NCBI GenBank assembly: GCA_964491875.1
Contig: CAZBIC010000006.1
Location: 124,001 to 188,000, forward strand
Source: JADJPG01 sp964491875
Lineage (GTDB): Bacteria > Verrucomicrobiota > Verrucomicrobiia > Limisphaerales > JADJPG01
DNA: 64,000 nucleotides
Direction: 5' to 3'
Part shown: piece after piece, positions 1 to 7,063 of the stretch
How positions within the stretch are numbered: the first letter of the stretch is position 1
Layout: every line of letters begins with the position of its first letter
Program-made: the position numbers and the translations under genes
Notes under the pieces: model-generated
Databases searched by the model: none
Told to the model about the DNA's origin: nothing
The model's input: only the letters and a program-made list of their open reading frames with translations

Positions 1-1
1 G

Positions 2-715
2 GCGAAGGTGATTTCCGGCGATGACCCGATGCAGGCCATCATTGATCTGGTGGCGGATTATTGGGCGCGCACGGACGAAGGCATCCTGGTGTCGTGCTTG
101 AAGGGCATGTTCGCCTCGGCGTCGCTGGCGGGAAATCTCCTGTCCATCAAAAGTGAAACCATCGCGGGGCAAAACTCAGGCACGAGGTTGAACGGCGCGA
201 CATTCGTCGATGCCACGCAGAAGCTCGGCGACCGCGCCGACCGTCTCACGGCCATCGCGATGCACTCGGCGACGGAATCGGCGCTGCGCAAGCTCGACCT
301 GATTGACTTCGTGCCGGACAGCGAGGGCAAGGCGCAGATTCGCACGTTTCAGGGGCGTCGCGTGATCGTGGATGACAATCTTCCGGTGCGCGCGGGCACC
401 ACAGACGGGCTCGTTTATACAAGCTACCTCTTTGGCCCCGGCGCGTTCGGCAAAGGTTCGGCGAAACTGGATTCGCAGCCGCTGCAGGGCGGGTTCGGCA
501 CGGAGGGTGTTGAGATGGCGCGGGTGCCGCTTGATTCTGACACGGTGCTGATCAATCGCCGCCGTTACATCCTGCATCCGCGCGGCGTGAAGTTCAATTC
601 CGCCTCGGTCGCCGGTGACTCGCCTACGAATGCGGAACTGGAACTGGCGGCCAACTGGACACGCGTTTACGAAAACAAGAACGTCCGCATCGTCGCCATC
701 GAGCATAACAATTAG
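2..715 (+). CDS. Phage major capsid protein (5' end outside window)
   Basis: The frame is open from the first bases, so the real start lies to the left; the GTG at 8 is probably internal. The visible 238 residues resemble the C-terminal two thirds of phage coat proteins: a stretch on a YWARTDEGILVSCLKGMF pattern that in this family precedes the backbone helix, a central segment on integrity of the fold (GRRVIVDDNLPV), and the motif YTSYLFGPGAFG. The role is assembly of the icosahedral head. It is followed on the same strand by nine small structural genes, which supports a virion module. Family assignment is from recalled motif similarity; I am confident it is a phage structural protein and less sure of the exact fold family. 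Confidence 0.75.
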   Translation, partial: AKVISGDDPMQAIIDLVADYWARTDEGILVSCLKGMFASASLAGNLLSIKSETIAGQNSGTRLNGATFVDATQKLGDRADRLTAIAMHSATESALRKLDLIDFVPDSEGKAQIRTFQGRRVIVDDNLPVRAGTTDGLVYTSYLFGPGAFGKGSAKLDSQPLQGGFGTEGVEMARVPLDSDTVLINRRRYILHPRGVKFNSASVAGDSPTNAELELAANWTRVYENKNVRIVAIEHNN

Positions 716-726
716 TTGAGGGAGGT

Positions 727-800
727 TTGAGTTGAGAGTTGAGAGACGCGCCTGCGCCCTCCCGCTCTCAACCATCAACTCCCCAACTCTCAACTCTTCA
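727..800. repeat. Intergenic inverted repeat of TTGAGAG/CTCTCAA words
   Basis: The left arm, 727-746, is built from GTTGAGAG words. The right arm, 765-800, is built from the complementary CTCTCAAC words, with about 18 bases between. It fills almost the whole gap between the capsid gene and the next gene. It has the same design (word-repeat arms in inverted orientation) as the elements inside uvrA but a different sequence. Confidence 0.75.
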
Positions 801-804
801 TTTC

Positions 805-1032
805 ATGAGCAAAGAGATTCCACGCAGTTTTGAACGGCTTCGCAGCGGCGAGCATCTGGTCATTCCGACGTTTGCGAATGTCGCGGCGGCGGTCGCTGCT
901 GGCGTCACGGCGGCGAAGTTTCCTCGTCGCATCATTCACTTGTCCGCTGGCGGCACGGGCGCGGTGCCGTGCTTGGCCATCTCCGACGGGGCGAACTGGA
1001 AGCAAGTCGCCATCGGCGCAAACGCCATTTGA
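805..1032 (+). CDS. Small phage structural protein, head region
   Basis: A 75-residue protein directly downstream of the capsid gene. Its C-terminal half follows the pattern IIHLS.GG.GAVPCLAISDGANW, which resembles the SDG.NW tail seen in many small phage head or fibre proteins. The ATG at 805 is chosen because the longer frame to the left runs through the inverted repeat 727-800. No signal peptide or membrane segment. A head decoration or connector-associated role is inferred from position only; the exact function is unknown. Confidence 0.55.
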   Translation: MSKEIPRSFERLRSGEHLVIPTFANVAAAVAAGVTAAKFPRRIIHLSAGGTGAVPCLAISDGANWKQVAIGANAI

Positions 1033-1082
1033 GTGCGAGCCGCACCTGCCATCAACCGCAGAGACGCAGAGAGAGAGGAAAC

Positions 1083-1361
1083 ATGAATCAAATGTATCCC
1101 ATTATTCGACGGGCGCGGCGGTCGTTGTGGCCGGAAGGGGAACCTGTTGCGCAGCCTCCGGTGGAAGTGGCAGCGCCAGCAGAGGCGGAGTTACCACCGA
1201 CTCCGACGCCGGAGGACCCGGTTGCCTTGGTGACAGTGGATGCGGTTCCTGTCGAGCCGACACCAGCGGTGGAAACGCCGTCGTTCGCGCTTGCGACCGA
1301 AGCTGCGACCGTTGAACCCAAACCCAAGAGAGGCCGACGCCGTGGCAACGCTCCTGAATAG
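1083..1361 (+). CDS. Small proline/glutamate-rich phage protein
   Basis: A 92-residue protein with a basic N-terminus (IIRRARRSLWP), a long Pro/Ala/Glu/Val-rich middle that is probably disordered, and a basic tail (KPKRGRRRG). The start at 1083 has a good ribosome binding site, GAGAGAGGAAAC, just upstream. It overlaps the next gene if that begins at GTG 1342. The composition looks like a linker or scaffold protein of a phage head module, but I do not recognise a family. Confidence 0.5.
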   Translation: MNQMYPIIRRARRSLWPEGEPVAQPPVEVAAPAEAELPPTPTPEDPVALVTVDAVPVEPTPAVETPSFALATEAATVEPKPKRGRRRGNAPE

Positions 1362-2172
1362 CCAACGCATGAATCGCCGGGCGTTCTGGGCGCAACGGCA
1401 GCATGAGCGGCATCCGCGCATCAACCTGGACCGCTTCGCGCTCGCACAAACAGTGGCTCTGCCGGTCAGCGCCACGGATTGCTCGGCGGTGACGTATTCG
1501 CCAGTCACGCGGACGCTGTTCATGATCAAGAACTCGTCGAACTCAATTTACGAGTTCACGGAGACGGGCGCGCATCTGCGGACAATTACCACGACGGGGT
1601 TCCTCGATTGCGAGGGCTTGTGCTGGATGTACGACGACAAGTTCGGCATCAGCGAGGAAGACACGTCGCAAATCGTCATCGTCACGATTACGTCCGGCAC
1701 GGCGAGCATCACCAAGGGCACAGGGACAACCACGGTGGATACCGGCTTGGGCAACCTGGACCTAAACACGGGCGGCGGCTTTGAAGGAGTCACGTATGAT
1801 CCGGAGAACCACAAGTTCTACGTGGTGAAGGAGCGACGCAGCACGGCACCGACCTATCAGGGCATGGTGGTTTACGAAGTCCTGATGAGCGGGTTGACCC
1901 GTCCGGTGTTTGATGTGGTGGCGGCGCTCGGTGTAACGGGGCTTTCAACCGACCTGGCGGACATTTTCTACGATCAGCATTCGCGGCATCTGTTTCTGTT
2001 GAGTCAGGAGAGCGAACGCATCATTGAAACGGATCTGAACGGAACGGTATTTCGCGTCTCGAATGTTCCTGGGCCGATGACGCAGGCCGAGGGACTGACG
2101 TTCTCGACGGACCGTTCGACGATGTGGGTCGTGGGTGAGCCGAATGAAATGCGGCGGTTCACGGTGTTCTGA
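1342..2172 (+). CDS. SdiA-regulated-type beta-propeller protein in the phage module
   Basis: A 276-residue protein with repeated beta-blade signatures: SAVTYSPVTRTLFMIKN, DCEGLCWM, FEGVTYDPENHKFYVVKE, DIFYDQHSRHLFLLSQES and AEGLTFSTDRSTMWVVGEP. This spacing matches the SdiA-regulated (YjiK-like) phytase-like propeller family. The GTG at 1342 is preferred because AAGAGAGG lies about nine bases upstream; ATG 1369 is an alternative with no visible ribosome site. There is no clear signal peptide. In host genomes such proteins are extracytoplasmic; here it sits between capsid and connector genes, so it may be a virion surface or fibre protein. Its function is not established. Confidence 0.65.
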   Translation: MATLLNSQRMNRRAFWAQRQHERHPRINLDRFALAQTVALPVSATDCSAVTYSPVTRTLFMIKNSSNSIYEFTETGAHLRTITTTGFLDCEGLCWMYDDKFGISEEDTSQIVIVTITSGTASITKGTGTTTVDTGLGNLDLNTGGGFEGVTYDPENHKFYVVKERRSTAPTYQGMVVYEVLMSGLTRPVFDVVAALGVTGLSTDLADIFYDQHSRHLFLLSQESERIIETDLNGTVFRVSNVPGPMTQAEGLTFSTDRSTMWVVGEPNEMRRFTVF

Positions 2173-2199
2173 AGACACGAATTTCACGAATCCTCACAA

Positions 2200-2757
2200 A
2201 TGGCTTTGGTGCTCATCAAAGAAACGGGAGCGGGACTGGTGAACGCGAATGCTTACGCGAGCGCGGCGGATGGCGACGCGTATCACGACGGGCATCTGTA
2301 TGCGTCGGCGTGGACGGCGGCAGTCACGGGCAGCAAGGAGAAGGCGCTGGTGATGGCGACGCGTTTGATTGACGGCTTGTTTCAGTTCGATGGATTCAAG
2401 CGGCTCTCGGCGCAAGCGCTCCAGTGGCCGCGCCGCGAGTGTCCCGACCTGGACATCGAGGCGGGCGTGATTCCTGGACTGTTGCTTGTGCGCGGGCCGT
2501 ATTTGGATGAAACGAAGGTTCCCGCCGTGGTGGTGAACGCGACGTGCGAACTGGCGCGAGCGCTCCTGATTGAAGACCGCACGGATGACCCGGACGGCGA
2601 AGGCTTGAGCTCGATGAGTGTGGTCGGTTCGCTGCGATTGGACTTCAACGCGCATGACCGGCAGCCGGTGATTCCCGCGATTGTCCAGACGTGGCTCGGA
2701 AAGTTCGGTCAATACCTGCCGCGCACGCGGGGCACAGCGAAGCTCGTGAGGACGTGA
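2200..2757 (+). CDS. Phage head-tail connector-like protein (annotated DnaT-like in many phages)
   Basis: A 185-residue protein. The N-terminus, ETGAGLVNANAYASAADGDAY, is the hallmark of a widespread phage family often labelled putative DnaT-like ssDNA-binding protein but located in head completion clusters. Further matches are the DG..F.G.....QAL.WPR segment and a helical C-terminus with NATCELARALL. The likely job is joining the head to the tail. Its stop codon overlaps the next start (TGATG at 2755-2759), which indicates translational coupling. Confidence 0.65.
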   Translation: MALVLIKETGAGLVNANAYASAADGDAYHDGHLYASAWTAAVTGSKEKALVMATRLIDGLFQFDGFKRLSAQALQWPRRECPDLDIEAGVIPGLLLVRGPYLDETKVPAVVVNATCELARALLIEDRTDDPDGEGLSSMSVVGSLRLDFNAHDRQPVIPAIVQTWLGKFGQYLPRTRGTAKLVRT

Positions 2758-3230
2758 TGGCGATCAACATCTCCAAAGCGTTTCGGAGTGGGTTGGACAT
2801 TCTGTTCACCGTGGCGGTCGAGTTGGTGCGCGATGCGACGTATTACCGGCCCGCGTCGTTCTCGGCGGCAACCGGGTTGACTACTGCAACTGAACAGACG
2901 GCGGCAGTGAAAGCACTGGTGGCGAACTACCGTCCGCATGAGTTGGGCACGGTGGTGATTCAGCCGGGCGATGACAAGGTGCTGATTCGCGCCGCTGAAC
3001 TTGCGGCCATTCCGGCACCTGCTGCGGGTGATTACCTGGTGGAAGCGGCGACAGGCCAGCGGCGCGATGTGTTGGCCGCGAAGCTCGATGCGACCGGGCT
3101 GCTGTGGGCGCTGCAGACGGTGCGTTCGGCGAATGAGGATTGGGGTGATTTGACGGCTGTGACGGTGAGCGCCGATTGGGGCGACCTGGCGGCCCCAACC
3201 GAAACCGAGGACTGGCTGACGCTGACGTGA
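2757..3230 (+). CDS. Phage structural protein, unrecognised
   Basis: A 157-residue protein whose ATG overlaps the stop of the connector gene and whose stop overlaps the following ATG (TGATG on both sides). The middle contains HELGTVVIQPGDDKVLIRAAEL, a beta-rich pattern typical of head-closure or tail-terminator proteins. The last 35 residues carry a WGDLT-type repeat (DWGDLTAV, DWGDLAAP, EDWLTLT). I do not recognise the family. Position and coupling argue for a role in connector or tail assembly. Confidence 0.5.
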   Translation: MAINISKAFRSGLDILFTVAVELVRDATYYRPASFSAATGLTTATEQTAAVKALVANYRPHELGTVVIQPGDDKVLIRAAELAAIPAPAAGDYLVEAATGQRRDVLAAKLDATGLLWALQTVRSANEDWGDLTAVTVSADWGDLAAPTETEDWLTLT

Positions 3231-3679
3231 TGCGCGAACCGATTGCCCAACCGCTGACGATTGATGGCGCACTGACGCAGGTGCGCAACGAGTCGCTGTT
3301 GCTGAACGCGCTTGGACTACGCGGCGTTATTGTGCTGTGGAGCGGATTGATTCGCGACATCCCTGCAGGCTGGGGATTGTGCGATGGCACTCAGGGCACG
3401 CCGGATTTGCGGGACCGATTCGTGGTCGGTGCGGTGAAGGATTTTCAGGGCGCGGCGTGTTGCACGTTGACCGGAGCGGCGACGCGAACCGGCGGCAGCA
3501 TCGAGCACACGCACACGTTCATCACGGATGGTCACACGCATGGCACGAAGTCAGGCGGTCCGTTCGAGGGCAGTCTTGGCACCATCGACATCGTGCCGGA
3601 GAATGATTCTGGCACGACGGATGGGCCGAACACGGTGCCTGTTCCCTACTACGCCTTGGCGTTCATCATGAAGCTTTAA
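3230..3679 (+). CDS. Phage tail collar-like protein
   Basis: A 149-residue protein with the tail-collar signature: a W.G....IP.GW.LCDG core, here IPAGWGLCDGTQGTPDLRDRFVVGA (residues about 43-68). It is followed by a His/Gly-rich stretch (HTHTFITDGHTHGTKSGG) and the typical end PVPYYALAFIMKL. This family forms the tip or collar of short tail fibres. The ATG overlaps the previous stop (TGATG). The HTH-type repeats may bind metal, as in other collar-domain fibres (inference). Confidence 0.8.
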   Translation: MREPIAQPLTIDGALTQVRNESLLLNALGLRGVIVLWSGLIRDIPAGWGLCDGTQGTPDLRDRFVVGAVKDFQGAACCTLTGAATRTGGSIEHTHTFITDGHTHGTKSGGPFEGSLGTIDIVPENDSGTTDGPNTVPVPYYALAFIMKL

Positions 3680-3694
3680 CCAAAGGAAACAACC

Positions 3695-4309
3695 ATGCCC
3701 AAACAAGTTCGACTCCGACGCGGCACGACCGCACAACACTCCACGTTCACCGGTGCCGATGGCGAGGTGACGTTCGACACGACCAAGAAAGTCCTCGTCG
3801 TTCACGACGGCGTCACCGCTGGCGGCAAACCGATTGACGGCTTCGTGAAGCTCAATCCCGGCGATTCACTCACGCAGCAGGAGATCAAAGGACCGCTCTA
3901 TCTCTCGGGCGGCGACGAAGATCACATCGCCCTGACCGTGGACCATCCGACATTTGTTGGCGAGCTGACTGCGGGCGTCTTCTGCGAGGCGAAGCGGTTG
4001 GCGATTCAACAGGAGACATTGCCTTACGCGGGCACCATCAATCTCGATTTCAACGGATTTGGCGGAAAGCGCATTGCCCTCACCGGCAACACCAGCTTCA
4101 CGTCCGGCGCGTTCGGCTTCGGCAAGCAGATGCTGGTTCGCATCGTGGGCGATGTGAGCTTGCGCGCGCTGGTCTGGCCGGCCGCATGGAAGTGGGTCGG
4201 GGCGGCTGCGCCCGCAAGCCTCGCGGCGAACAAGACTGGGCTGCTGCAACTTTGGTGCTTCGGAACGAACGAGAGCGATGTTGTGGCGCGTTGGCTTGTC
4301 GAACCGTGA
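3695..4309 (+). CDS. Phage tail fibre with Mtd-like N-terminal domain
   Basis: A 204-residue protein. The first 45 residues, with QVRLRRGTTAQHSTFTGADGE and FDTTKKVLVVHDG, match the N-terminal virion-attachment domain of the major tropism determinant and many receptor-binding fibres. The C-terminal part (SFTSGAFGFGKQMLVRI, WPAAWKWVGAAAP) resembles beta-sandwich fibre tips. A clean ribosome site, AAAGGAAAC, precedes the ATG. I see no diversity-generating retroelement (no reverse transcriptase, no template repeat) in the window, so variable targeting is not supported. Role: host adsorption. Confidence 0.7.
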   Translation: MPKQVRLRRGTTAQHSTFTGADGEVTFDTTKKVLVVHDGVTAGGKPIDGFVKLNPGDSLTQQEIKGPLYLSGGDEDHIALTVDHPTFVGELTAGVFCEAKRLAIQQETLPYAGTINLDFNGFGGKRIALTGNTSFTSGAFGFGKQMLVRIVGDVSLRALVWPAAWKWVGAAAPASLAANKTGLLQLWCFGTNESDVVARWLVEP

Positions 4310-4806
4310 AGCGTTTGCTCCAACGCATTTCGCCCGGTGTCCTGACTGTCGCGTTCTTCGCTTCTGCCGTGGCGCGGGACATCACGCTGGCGTGGGATGA
4401 GAGTCCATCGGCCGATGTCGTGAGCTATGTTGTTGCGGCGGGCACGAACGACGGTGGGCCGTATCTGCACCAGTGGCCGGTGCCGGGACGCGAGAACACG
4501 ACACTCATGCTGAACGAGCTGTCACCTGGCCGTTACTTCTTCGTCGCGTATGCCGTAAACAGCTCGAATCTCTGGAGCGACGCAAGCAACCAGATCGAGG
4601 TGAGCATTCCCGAGCGGCCCAAGCTGGTGCTGGTGCAGCGCCCGAGCGTTTCGCTGACCGGCGTCGTGTATCGAGCCACGAATGTGCTTGGGCCTTGGGA
4701 AGAGTTGGTGCGACTGCCGCCGGTGTCGGTGCCGTTTGATGGTGAAATGGGATTCTTCCGGCTGGGCCTGGAATGGAGCCCGCCACGAATGGGGATGAAC
4801 CAATGA
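4306..4806 (+). CDS. Secreted fibronectin type III-like phage protein
   Basis: A 166-residue protein starting at GTG 4306, which overlaps the previous stop (GTGA). It opens with a signal-like stretch (VKRLLQRISPGVLTVAFFASAVA). A fibronectin type III-like domain follows: ITLAWDESPSADVVSYVVAAGT then LSPGRYFFVAYAVNSSNLWSDASN. The last 50 residues resemble the RATNVLGPWEELVRLPP beta unit common in verrucomicrobial secreted proteins. The stop overlaps the next ATG (ATGA). It may be a surface adhesin or lysogenic-conversion protein; the role is unknown. Confidence 0.55.
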   Translation: MKRLLQRISPGVLTVAFFASAVARDITLAWDESPSADVVSYVVAAGTNDGGPYLHQWPVPGRENTTLMLNELSPGRYFFVAYAVNSSNLWSDASNQIEVSIPERPKLVLVQRPSVSLTGVVYRATNVLGPWEELVRLPPVSVPFDGEMGFFRLGLEWSPPRMGMNQ

Positions 4807-5117
4807 CGAACATGAACTCGACCGAATTCTTGCGCGTCGTGGATCACGCCGCCGGCATGAATGACCGCTGGCTCTTCCTCGCCGCCTTCTGCCTGCTGCT
4901 GCTCGGCTGCGGCGTGGTGATCTACTGGCTGGTGAAGCAACTTCAAGCGGTCCTCGCGGGACATAAGTCTGCCCGCGACGCGCACCAGGTCGCGCTTACG
5001 CAGATCATCTCCACCCAGAACGAGACGGCGCTCAAGCTGGCCGTGTGCATCGACCGCAACACGGCCGCGCTGGAGGAATGCACGATTGAGTTACGGAGGA
5101 TTCGGGAACGGGCGTAA
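4803..5117 (+). CDS. Holin-like single-span membrane protein
   Basis: A 104-residue protein with one strong membrane segment at residues about 23-44 (WLFLAAFCLLLLGCGVVIYWLV). A charged helical tail follows (residues 45-104) that looks like a coiled coil and ends in RRIRERA. The ATG overlaps the previous stop (ATGA). Position at the end of the structural module and this topology fit a holin or spanin-like lysis protein, but no endolysin gene accompanies it in the window. A virion-associated membrane protein is the alternative. Confidence 0.45.
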   Translation: MTNMNSTEFLRVVDHAAGMNDRWLFLAAFCLLLLGCGVVIYWLVKQLQAVLAGHKSARDAHQVALTQIISTQNETALKLAVCIDRNTAALEECTIELRRIRERA

Positions 5118-5309
5118 ATTCAATGAGACGGCGCGGTTGCACTTCCATCGTGATGATTGCGGAACTTATAATCCTAACAATTCCTAACAGCAAAGTTTCG
5201 CTTTGGAGTGGTCAAACGACTGCGACGTGAAAAGCGAAAGACGCACCAAGACCCAATAAAGACGCACCTGAAACGAATGTAACCGAATGACGCCGAAAAC
5301 GCGGAACTA
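5118..5309. other. Prophage right-end spacer without a recognisable gene
   Basis: 192 bases between the holin-like gene and the tRNA fragment. It contains a short direct repeat (ATCCTAACA / TTCCTAACA around 5172-5190). I see no convincing gene; a short Arg/Lys-rich reading around 5190-5280 could be a decayed integrase end, but this is speculative. Confidence 0.4.
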
Positions 5310-5334
5310 GGTTCGAATCTCACCGCCCCGACCA
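5310..5334 (+). other. 3' tRNA fragment, putative prophage attachment core
   Basis: The segment reads as the 3' end of a tRNA. The T-loop is TTCGAAT (5312-5318), followed by a T-stem 3' strand CTCAC (5319-5323), acceptor 3' strand CGCCCCG (5324-5330), discriminator A (5331) and CCA (5332-5334). The sequence on the left (CTAGG, 5307-5311) does not pair with CTCAC, and there is no D-arm or anticodon arm, so only about 25 bases are tRNA-derived. An acceptor of the CGGGGCG/CGCCCCG-A type fits tRNA-Pro. With the phage genes to the left and the fragment on the plus strand, this is where the displaced bacterial core should lie after integration into the 3' end of a tRNA gene located left of the window. 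Confidence 0.7.
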
Positions 5335-5732
5335 TCTTCCCACCAATACCTGAGGATTACTTCTTTTCGCCCCGCTCTATGCTGCGTCCGGAATCGGGCT
5401 ATCCATCGTAGTCAAGAACGGCGAGCGCTCGGCTGAATCGGTTGCAAGTGCAGAGCTGGCGGAGTTCGGGCTGTTGGCCGAGGCGCCAAGCTGGAGTTCG
5501 CTGGTGGCCAACCGCGTCTCCGGAAGGGTCCAGCGCCCGCGGGGATAGCGCGGCATCGGATTCGAAACCGCTTCAGGGATCGAAGATGTTTTCATTCTGC
5601 TGACACGGTATCGCCTGCCCGCGCCGTTCAACAATGCGACTTTGGTAGTAAGGGGTTTAACGGACATGAAATCCTTGCGCACTCGAGCGCCTCACGCCAA
5701 AAGGAGCCTTGAACTCCGTATCCGCATTCAAC
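5335..5732. other. Junction region without a confident gene
   Basis: About 400 bases of chromosomal flank to the right of the tRNA fragment. A plus-strand frame from about 5344 to 5548 reads as a plausible protein tail (GLLLFAPLYAASGIGLS, then a Glu/Ala-rich helix) and may be the remnant of a host gene, but it has no start. An opposing minus-strand frame (5377-5682) looks less protein-like. I call nothing here. Confidence 0.4.
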
Positions 5733-6101
5733 ATGGAATGGCTTTGGGTAATCTTGATCGTTGTCTTCGCAGTGGGTTGGATTGCACTGACGCGAGCTTC
5801 ATTCGTCCCAGCTGGCGAGGCTCTGCGACTGCTCGCAAGCGGAGCCGTGGTGGTTGATGTCCGCACGACGGGCGAGTTCACGAAGGGACATCTGCCGCAA
5901 GCGCTAAACATTCCGTTGAGTGAAGTGCGCGATCAGATTGTCCGGCAGGTACCCGACAAGAGTCGCGCGGTCCTGGTGCATTGCCACGCCGGTGGTCGGA
6001 GCGAAATTGCGAAGCGTCAGCTAAAGGCGATGGGCTACGTCAACGTTCACAATCTCGGCTCACTTGCACGGGCGCAGAAGATTGTATCCACCGCGAGCTG
6101 A
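5733..6101 (+). CDS. Membrane-anchored rhodanese-like sulfurtransferase
   Basis: From ATG 5733 the protein has 122 residues. An N-terminal membrane anchor (MEWLWVILIVVFAVGWIAL) is followed by a single rhodanese domain. Family features are the VVVDVRTTGEFTKGHLPQALNIPL segment and the active-site loop VHCHAGGRSE, with the catalytic cysteine followed by a six-residue loop ending in Arg-Ser. Persulfide transfer at the membrane is the expected chemistry; the physiological partner is unknown. TTG 5709 directly after AAAGGAG is an alternative start, but the spacing is very short. It ends next to the convergent catabolic operon. Confidence 0.8.
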   Translation: MEWLWVILIVVFAVGWIALTRASFVPAGEALRLLASGAVVVDVRTTGEFTKGHLPQALNIPLSEVRDQIVRQVPDKSRAVLVHCHAGGRSEIAKRQLKAMGYVNVHNLGSLARAQKIVSTAS

Positions 6102-6113
6102 GCAAATCGTCCG

Positions 6114-6509
6114 TCAGTGTTTGCGGCTCGCCGTATACTTTCGCCACCCGCCGTGCTCGGTGATCTCTCGCTGGCCTTCGCAAAGAATTGGTTCCGCGAG
6201 CACGCCGAGAACCACTTCGCCATCCGACAACTTCACCTTGCCGATGCTCAGGCCGGGAGGTTCGCGAAGGAGAACTTCCGCAAGCCCTGCGGGCGGCACG
6301 GCCCAGACTTCCACCGTGACTGCGACGCCGCCTTCGCGCACTCGGACCATTCCCGGATGCCGATCGTTGATGGACCAAATGCGGTAACTCGGTTCCGTCG
6401 TCGTTTCGCGGACGAACGCCGCGCCGACTTCGATGAGGTTCGGATTCAATTCGAGGCCGAGCATAAGCGTACCGTTGACGGCGAGCAGGACTGGCGGGGG
6501 CTGGCTCAT
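6114..6509 (-). CDS. Stand-alone allophanate hydrolase C-terminal domain protein
   Basis: A 131-residue protein corresponding only to the C-terminal domain of allophanate hydrolase (AtzF/DUR1,2 type), a gamma-glutamylcyclotransferase-like fold. Recognisable features are LAVNGTLMLGLELNPNL, YRIWSINDRHPGMVRV, EGGVAVTVEVWAVPP, IGKVKLSDGEVVLGVL and the closing ITEHGGWRKY. No amidase domain is encoded next to it. In full enzymes this domain helps process the N-carboxy intermediate or organise the oligomer. The start overlaps the cupin stop (ATGA at 6506-6509), so the two are translationally coupled. It is probably the last gene of the amidohydrolase operon. Confidence 0.75.
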   Translation of the reverse strand: MSQPPPVLLAVNGTLMLGLELNPNLIEVGAAFVRETTTEPSYRIWSINDRHPGMVRVREGGVAVTVEVWAVPPAGLAEVLLREPPGLSIGKVKLSDGEVVLGVLAEPILCEGQREITEHGGWRKYTASRKH

Positions 6510-6895
6510 TTCGATTCCGGAGGCGCGTCGAGGAACTTCACCGGCTTCTCGTAGATCGCGAGCACGATGCAGCCGTTCTCGCTGAGGATGCTGTGGCTGG
6601 TGCCAGGCGGATTGATGATGAGCATGCCGGTTTCCGCGCGGGCGTTCTCATCCACCTGCGAACCAGAGAGCACGAAGATGTGTTCCCAACCGGTGTGTTC
6701 GTGAAGCGGCACACGCCCGCCGGGCTTAAAGCGGAGTAGCGCGGCGGTCGGCCCATTGTCACCTTCTTGATAGAGACGGTAGATCTCCACGCCGGGCTTG
6801 AATGGCTTCCACGGAAGCTTCTGCTGCCAGCCGGAAATCTGGAAGAGGTCATTGAGTTTGATCACCCTCGATGGGTCGTTTTCCATGCGGGTCAT
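6506..6895 (-). CDS. Cupin domain protein
   Basis: About 129 residues from ATG 6895; GTG 6904 and ATG 6886 are alternative starts. A single conserved beta-barrel cupin domain is visible. Motif 1 is RVPLHEHTGWEHIFVLSG, giving the metal ligands His, His and Glu. Motif 2 has GMLIINPPGTSHSI with the last His. The N-terminal part (WKPFKPGVEIYRLYQEG) is typical of ChrR-like cupins. It may be a small-molecule binding accessory or an isomerase of the pathway; the substrate is unknown. It is coupled by an ATGA overlap to the allophanate-hydrolase-like gene. Confidence 0.75.
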   Translation of the reverse strand: MTRMENDPSRVIKLNDLFQISGWQQKLPWKPFKPGVEIYRLYQEGDNGPTAALLRFKPGGRVPLHEHTGWEHIFVLSGSQVDENARAETGMLIINPPGTSHSILSENGCIVLAIYEKPVKFLDAPPESK

Positions 6896-6917
6896 TTCAA
6901 CCACGAAGGCAAAGGAA

Positions 6918-7036
6918 TGAACACAAATAACGGCGGACGCCCTCGACGCGAGCGCAAGCCCTGAGATGCCGCGTCACATCGTTGCGACGTCGAATGAATA
7001 GCGAATCCATGCTGCACCACCGCAGGTTTGTGTTCA
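6918..7036. repeat. Inverted repeat pair TGAACACAAA / TTTGTGTTCA
   Basis: A perfect ten-base inverted pair (6918-6927 and 7027-7036), with weaker matching outside (GAATGAACACAAA versus GAGTGAACACAAA). It occupies the 168-base gap between the biuret-hydrolase-like gene and the cupin. It could be a dispersed repeat or an internal mRNA processing site. The spacing of 99 bases makes a simple terminator unlikely. Confidence 0.55.
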
Positions 7037-7063
7037 CTCGTGTGCATTCGCGGCGTGGCGTGG

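Noticed and set aside
3695..4309. Diversity-generating retroelement suggested by the Mtd-like fibre domain
   Set aside because: No reverse transcriptase, template repeat or accessory gene is visible in the window.
5377..5682. 101-residue minus-strand frame right of the tRNA fragment
   Set aside because: Ser/Pro-rich without a domain or ribosome site; the opposite strand reads more like a protein tail.
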